Source of the DNA: Nematostella vectensis
Lineage: Eukaryota > Cnidaria > Anthozoa > Actiniaria > Edwardsiidae
Direction: 5' to 3'
DNA length: 64,000 nt
Assembly: GCF_932526225.1 (NCBI RefSeq)
Contig: NC_064034.1
Span: forward strand, 1,412,001-1,476,000
Both the position numbers and the translations under genes were made by a program. The notes beneath the pieces are model-generated. The model saw nothing but the letters and a program-made list of their open reading frames with translations, ran no database searches and was not told the DNA's origin. This document shows positions 58,022-64,000 of this stretch, one piece after another (the first letter of the stretch is position 1; each line of letters opens with the position of its first letter).

Positions 58022-59748
58022 GGCCAACCTGCAGGATTAGATGTAGTTATCGATAGATAGATTATCGTATGAAAGTTTGGTAGCATGCACATAAACTTTG
58101 ATAAATACGATAACTAATTATTATACCATTTTATTGACTCAAATACATTCATCGCAAACGTCAATGAGTATTCTTATAAACATGCCATGTTAACAGTGAA
58201 TAACACATTTTAACGCTTTTGAAGAGGTATAAAATGCACTGTTTCAGTGATTATTATTTCGACTTGTCGCCATAAGGGGTAGGGGGAGGGGGGGGGGGGG
58301 GGGTAAAACGTTTTCTATTATGTCACGATATTGCCATCTTCCCGATTACAAGTGCTACAGCTCACGCGTAAGTGAAAATACATTGTTTATATTTACATCA
58401 ATACTATCATCAATCACACCGTGCTCTAAGGAGCTACACCTGAATGAGTGGAATGTTGCGTATCTTACAGCGGCGACAAAACAAGTAAGCTGATTTGTTC
58501 AATTATACGCGATTACGGTTAATCTCTCCATATATATTGTATCTTGCTATAACCAATATCGTATCTTCTGGTAATGTTTTAAAAACCCTTCAACTTCTTG
58601 ACCACTCCTATTACCTTCAATTCTTTGAAGGGTCACGTGTGGTGGCTCACTATTACCTTTTACTATTCCAGTGTCTTGTTGCCATATTGATACGGCGTCA
58701 GTCAAATTAATAGCCGTACGCGGATGAGCACTATTGTATTTTGACAATAAGTTTTTACGCTTTGCTTTAATCCATAAGAACCCTATGTTTGACTGTAAAT
58801 AATAACTTCGTCTGCTATCTGAACTTTTTGGCAACAGCCCCTCCCATGTCCACTCGCTCCTGAGCAAGGCCATGAATGTACTTTTGGGCAACAGTCTCTA
58901 CAATCCTCTCGTGTATACCGTCACGATATTTATTCGTCATAAGAGCACTGTGATGGATACTGGTCGGCTCTGGCATGACTTGTCAGCTTTCCACTGTTTG
59001 GCTTCGTGCCAAACATATCCAGAGTGATCAGCGGCTACAAGTATCAATTGGGGCCTCAACATATGCCAAGGCCAAACGTTCTCTCTAGTACCCCCACGGG
59101 ACTCAACAAGGCCAAACGTTCTCTCTAGTACCCCCACGGGACTCAACAAGGCCAAGTGCTCTCTCTAGTACCCCCACGGGGCTCAACAAGGCCAAGTGCT
59201 CTCTCTAGTGCCCCCACGGGGCTCAACAAGGCCAAATGTACTCTCTAGAACCCCCATGGGACTCCACAAGGCCAAGTGTACTCTCTAGAACCCCCACGGG
59301 GCTCAACAAGGCCAAATGTACTGTCTTGTACCCCCACGGGACTCCACAAGGCCAGTGTTGTTGGGGGTTCCTCGTGAATATCGTCACCATATTTTCGTCC
59401 TACGCTGTTGTTTAATTGGAGAATTTATGTCATGTGTCACGCGTCTGTTGTACTGGGAAGTTCTTCCACCGCTGACAGGCCAGCTGTGCCTGACTGCAGG
59501 CGCACCAAAGGGTCTGACATCTCGCTGGACACTAGGGAATACCGCGCGCTGTTACGATTCTAAATAAAAAAACAAATGTGTTACAAGGAGGGGCTGGTCT
59601 AATATGAAATGGTAATAAAATAGAAATCACCATTGCTTAAAAAACATTGGTAAAAAACAACCCCTTTTTTCTTTGCTAGTAAGTCTCCGTAGACCCTTTT
59701 CAATTTATTTAAGCTTATTGCTATGTCTGATATAAGATACTCATTGGC
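58022..59748. other. Spacer between convergent vitellogenin and GPCR 3' ends
   Basis: No gene found. It holds a poly-G tract near 58,285 and the 40-bp minisatellite at 59,060-59,355. Gene 3' ends face each other here, so both untranslated regions should lie inside. Confidence 0.5.
59060..59355. repeat. 40-bp minisatellite, about 7-8 copies
   Basis: Units of caaggccaaacgttctctct plus agtacccccacgggactcaa, with the later copies diverging. Confidence 0.85.
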
Positions 59749-62700
59749 TTAAAGTGTTGCATTACTTTTGTGTACCTGATGAAAACTGGTAAAGCTTGCT
59801 AAACTGTCGCGCGGATTCATTTCACCGCTCATGCGCTGGCTGCTATGACCGCTGACCACATCATCGTCTCGACTAGAGGAGCCACGCTGTCCTACAGAGT
59901 GAAAAGCAGCTATATATGAAAAAGGAAATTTTCTGGTACCTTTGAGACTACAATAGCGTCAAATGTGTAACAGGTTGCGTGCAGGCGCTATCGTATTTTG
60001 TCCGTACGTACAGCCGCACGTCCAGGCGAGAATCTCTGATAGCGGATAAAGGGTTGAATGTATTCCCAATTAGATATATAAATAAGTCATAACTTTTACC
60101 TCTTCTTTGGAACATAACAAGCACTGGGCGTCCGTCCGAACTGCTTCCCTGGAATACAGAAGAGGCAATCAGTTTACAGGTGTTTACACAGAAGACAATC
60201 AGTTTACAGGTGTTTACACAGAAGAGGCAATCAGTTTACAGGTGTTTACACAGAAGAGGCAATCAGTTTACAGGTGTTTACACAGAAGAGGCAATCAGTT
60301 TACAGGTGTTTACACAGAAGACAATCAGTTTACAGGTGTTTACACAGAAGACAATCAGTTTACAGGTGTTTACACAGAAGACAATCAGTTTACAGGTGTT
60401 TACACAGAAGACAATCAGTTTACAGGTGTTTACACAGAAGACAATCAGTTTACAGGTGTTTACACAGAAGACAACCAGTTTATAGGTGTTTACACAGAAG
60501 ACAATCAGTTTACAGGTGTTTACACAGAAGACAATCAGTTTACAGGTGTTTACACAGAAGACAATCAGTTTATAGGTGTTTACACAGAAGACAATCAGTT
60601 TACAGGTGTTTACACAGAAGACAATCAGTTTACAGGTGTTTACACAGAAGACAACCAGTTTATAGGTGTTTACACAGAAGACAATCAGTTTACAGGTGTT
60701 TACACAGAAGACAATCAGTTTACAGGTGTTTACACAGAAGACAATCAGTTTACAGGTGTTTACACAGAAGACAATCAGTTTACAGGTGTTTACACAGAAG
60801 ACAATCAGTTTACAGGTGTTTACACAGAAGACAACCAGTTTATAGGTGTTTACACAGAAGACAATCAGTTTACAGGTGTTTACACAGAAGAGGCAATCAG
60901 TTTACAGGTGTTTACACAGAAGATAATCAGTTTACAGGTGTTTACACAGAAGACAATCAGTTTACAGGTGTTTACACAGAAGAGGCAATCAGTTTACAGG
61001 TGTTTACACAGAAAAGGCAATCAGTTTACAGGTGTTTACACAGAAGAGGCAATCAGTTTACAGGTGTTTACACAGAAGACAATCAGTTTACAGGTGTTTA
61101 CACAGAAGACAATCAGTTTACAGGTGTTTACACAGAAGACAATCAGTTTACAGGTGTTTACACAGAAAACAATCAGTTTACAGGTGTTTACACAGAAGAC
61201 AATCAGTTTACAGGTGTTTACACAGAAGACAATCAGTTTACAGGTGTTTACACAGAAGACAATCAGTTTACAGGTGTTTACACAGAAGACAATCAGTTTA
61301 CAGGTGTTTACACAGAAGACAATCAGTTTACAGGTGTTTACACAGAAGACAATCAGTTTACAGGTGTTTACACAGAAGACAATCAGTTTACAGGTGTTTA
61401 CACAGAAGACAATCAGTTTACAGGTGTTTACACAGAAGACAAGACGTTAAGAAGCCAAGTAAATGATAGCAGAAAAAACGACACGTTTTATGTCGAACAT
61501 TGACATGAACGCTTACCTAGTGAATAGTGGCGAAATGAGGGGATAGGTTGAAGCGAGGGGGGGTGGGGTGGGGTGCGGGGCTCGGATAGAATATGACTGC
61601 TATAGGAGTGCGACCCGCACCATCATAAAATGAGGATGATGTAAGTTTGACAATACTTAGGAGTTGGGAGATTTCACCACAGTTAAGATTCCCCTAAAAG
61701 TGAGACAGGGTGGGGCTCTAAGTACTGCGGGACGAGCACAAAATCCCAATTCAATAGAGCAAGTGATTATTCACACTTACAGCGGAAGCATCTATGAACT
61801 TCATATTCTTGATGCCATTAGAATCATTAGTCTCAGAGGACTTGATCATCTTTGCGGTCGAGTCGGATTTGCTGGACTTGGATGTGCTCGTGTACACTGG
61901 TCCTTTCTCCCGACAACAAAGAACTCGGATGTACTCATGACGAACCTGATATATCGAGGACCGAGGTAGGTTATACCACGAAGAGTTAGAAGGGGAATAG
62001 TTGGGAAATGAGCGATTACAGAAGAGATTTCATACATCCAACCTGCTACGGAGGTAAGTTATACCACGAAGAGTTAGAAGGTGAATAGTGGGGAAATGAG
62101 CGATTATAAAATAGATCCCAAACATCCAACCTGCTACGGAGGACATTATCGTAGAGGACCCCCCTGGAAACCCCCCCCCCCCTCCTAATCACCATCTAAT
62201 ATAACTCATATGCACCATAAAAAAAGTCTTATATTCTAAGGAAGAGTGGATAACCCGACGCCGGTAAAAGTCTATGTATGCCCGAAAGCCTCATGTGCCT
62301 CAGGCTGTTGTAGTAAACCAAGTGGCAGGGTATGAAATAAGATTCACCTTTTCGTCGCCAACGCAGTGAAACAAGAAGATAAATACGCCCTACGAGAACA
62401 ATACAATAATACCGATAAGCAGGGTATATACAAATCACATTTGAAGATGAATACACCCTATGAGAACAATACAACAATACCGATAAGCAGGGTATTTAAA
62501 AATCACATTTGAAGATGAATACACCCTATGAGAACAATACCGATAAGTGGGGTATGTATGAGGACAATACAACAATACCGATAAGTGGCGTATCTATAAG
62601 GACAATACAATAATACCGATAAGCAGGGTATTTAAACAACACAATCGAAGATGAATACACCCTATGAGGACAAACAATACCGATAAGTAGGGTATTTTAA

Positions 62701-64000
62701 AAATCACATTTGAAGATGAATACACCCTATGAGAACAATACCGATAAGTGGGGTATGTATGAGGACAATACAACAATACGACCGATAAGTGGCGTATCTA
62801 TGAGGACAATACAATAATACGGATAAGCAGGGTATTTAAACAACACAATCGAAGATGAATACATCCTATGAGGACAAACAATACCGATAAGTAGGGTATT
62901 TAAAAAAAAAAAACACTGTGTATAGATATTTCCCACCTGCAGGGAGTTGAAGATTGTGAAGAAGTACGCCATAAACAGGGTCTCGCTATTGACGTAAAAC
63001 ACCCCGAACAGCCAGGTGAGGCCGAGAATACACGTCAAGAGGGTACACGCCTTAGCCCAGTACCTGACACAGAAGATGACATCATCAGAACATCATCACT
63101 ACAATCATCATCATCAGAACATCATCACCACAATCATCATCATCAGAACATCATCATATAATCAACATGCATCATCTAAACATCATCGTATAATCAACAT
63201 CATCATCAAAACATTATCATCCACCATCATCTCCGCTATGTTGTTTCACTCTCGTTGTCCTAATAAGGAGTGGATTTTCAGAGAGGGGAGAGGAGGGGGG
63301 GTGCAACGTGAATTCAGGGATAATAATGAATTTAAGGAGTCATACCTTATCTTGCGTATCTTGCTCGGTTTACGTTGCTTTCCACCTCGCTTTGACATAA
63401 CGCTGAACGCGATGCCCATAAACACGAAGTTAAACTAAAAAAATAATATATATAAAACGCTATTTCCAATATCTTTCTACAAACACACATAAATAAGAAG
63501 ATGTAGGTTTGAACTGAAGGATGACTTTCTCATTGCTTAAAACCTCGCAGGCGGTGTGTGCCCAAATGTCCAAAAGGACACCTAAACGCGAGTGGTACAC
63601 GCGGATAGTATTTTGATTACTTACGGCGATTACACCCAAAGCAGGCCCAACAAACGACCAGATGAAGCCACGCTCCATAGAGAGCCAGCAACTAAAAGAA
63701 AAAAAAATATCATTATATCACAATAATCAGCCATAATAAGTAGAACAAAAATGGCGGCTAAACTATCGCAAACAGGACAGGAACAAATCCACATACTAAT
63801 ACTGTGTACTATATCCTTGTGGAAAAATCCCTGCGGAGACACCAACAACCACAGCAGGCAGACCTGAAATTCGACCAAAAAAAAAATAAAATAAATAACA
63901 TTGACACATTTGCATACAACATTTCACTTCGCTATAGCCCTTATATTCCTTATAAACTTATCAATCACTTACCCCATCCGAAGGTGAGGAAGACAGCTCT
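59749..64000 (-). CDS. Adhesion-class (family B2) G-protein-coupled receptor, 3' part
   Basis: Exons on the minus strand: 64000-63973 (partial), 63863-63797, 63691-63625, 63434-63346, 63063-62937, 62389-62348, 61945-61781, 60148-60100, 59891-59749 (TAA). All phases join. In order they give FLTFGWG, LPAVVVGVSAGIFP and the loop GYSTQYYCWLS; TM4 GFIWSFVGPALGVIA; TM5 FNFVFMGIAFSVMSKRG; TM6 CTLLTCILGLTWLFGVFYV; TM7 FMAYFFTIFNSLQ plus GVFIFLFHC. The tail continues RHEYIRVLCC, a Ser/Lys-rich stretch, and SSSRDDDVVSGHSSQRMSG. GWG, CWLS, GLTWLFG and FxFHC are hallmarks of adhesion GPCRs, which couple cell adhesion to G proteins after self-cleavage at a GPS site. The GAIN domain, ectodomain and TM1-3 lie beyond the window edge, so the subgroup cannot be named. 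Confidence 0.9.
60156..61442. repeat. 30-bp minisatellite, about 42 copies, in GPCR tail intron
   Basis: Unit aatcagtttacaggtgttta plus cacagaagac; some copies have gaagaggc instead, shifting by two bases. It lies between GPCR exons at 60148 and 61781. The plus strand reads open for over 400 codons (NQFTGVYTED repeats), but that is a period effect of a 30-bp unit without stops, not a gene. Confidence 0.9.
61960..62140. repeat. Two-copy direct repeat, about 85 bp
   Basis: A unit starting near taccacgaagagttagaagg and ending catccaacctgctacggagg is present twice in the GPCR intron before the tail exon. Confidence 0.75.
62400..62905. repeat. Composite repeat carrying decoy copies of the GPCR TM7 exon acceptor
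   Basis: Mixed units of aataccgataagcagggtat and gaagatgaatacaccctatg plus agaacaata. On the minus strand the latter reads tattgttctcatag, ggtgtattcatcttc. It matches the real acceptor and exon start at 62390-62375 (ctcgtag, ggcgtatttatcttc). Copies lie near 62,444, 62,512, 62,648, 62,714 and 62,850. Confidence 0.8.
63070..63230. repeat. (atc)-type microsatellite, 21-24-bp periodic
   Basis: Runs of catcatcatcagaacatcat in the GPCR intron between the TM5 and TM6 exons. Confidence 0.8.

Noticed and set aside
58547-58891. Minus-strand 114-codon frame between vitellogenin and the GPCR
   Set aside because: No motif, no splice context and ordinary composition; judged chance, though a degraded transposon fragment is possible.
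60107-61503. Plus-strand open frames of 400-450 codons with NQFTGVYTED repeats
   Set aside because: They are produced by a 30-bp minisatellite with no stop in its unit. Frame changes occur at two-base variants, and the array lies in a GPCR intron on the other strand.

Overview
The window is animal nuclear DNA: split genes with GT-AG introns, abundant minisatellites, a LINE and several fold-back elements. The gene content (vitellogenin, adhesion GPCR, Tctex1 protein, a PAN-domain family protein of the type I know from corals and anemones, and a cluster of unfamiliar cysteine-rich receptors) suggests a cnidarian, probably an anthozoan. That assignment is inference. All exon models below were built by hand from reading frame, splice sites and intron phase.

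Layout. 2.3-31.3 kb (minus strand) holds four related type I receptor genes, called here Z, A, B and C. Each has a signal peptide and a three-exon cysteine-rich ectodomain that I cannot assign to a known family, a Ser/Thr-rich stalk, one membrane helix and a cytoplasmic tail. Intron phases are identical across paralogues (1-0-1 across the ectodomain). The tails differ. Z has a short tail without tyrosines. A has a long tail with YEEI, YDEP, YDNL and three 58-residue YxxP repeats. B and C have a YxxM motif and up to four ITAM-type motifs (YxxL-x6-YxxL). B and C lie in a 6-kb tandem duplication whose edges fall inside genes, so B joins an A-type ectodomain to a C-type tail. B also carries an 8-bp frameshift that removes three of its four ITAMs. 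A truncated LINE sits antisense in an intron of A.

33.1-33.7 kb (plus) is an intronless Tctex1-domain dynein light chain gene. 34.3-37.2 kb (minus) is a multiply broken PAN-domain gene. 40.7-58.0 kb (plus) is a vitellogenin with at least 23 exons, including a Gly/Pro/Gln coding minisatellite and a C-terminal vWD domain. 59.7-64.0 kb (minus) is the 3' part of an adhesion-class GPCR, from just before TM4 through the Ser-rich tail, cut by the window edge.

A theme that crosses genes: several intronic minisatellites have a repeat unit that contains a neighbouring exon's splice junction plus some exon bases, giving arrays of decoy splice sites. This is seen at gene Z exon 2 (both ends), vitellogenin exons 8 and 11, and the GPCR TM7 exon.

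The best candidate for an undescribed system is the receptor cluster: one ectodomain fold carried on tails with opposing or different tyrosine-signalling logic, with module swapping, an intronic exon-2 relic and apparent conversion tracts. This layout resembles paired immune or allorecognition receptors. Function is inference; no ligand or homologue could be checked.
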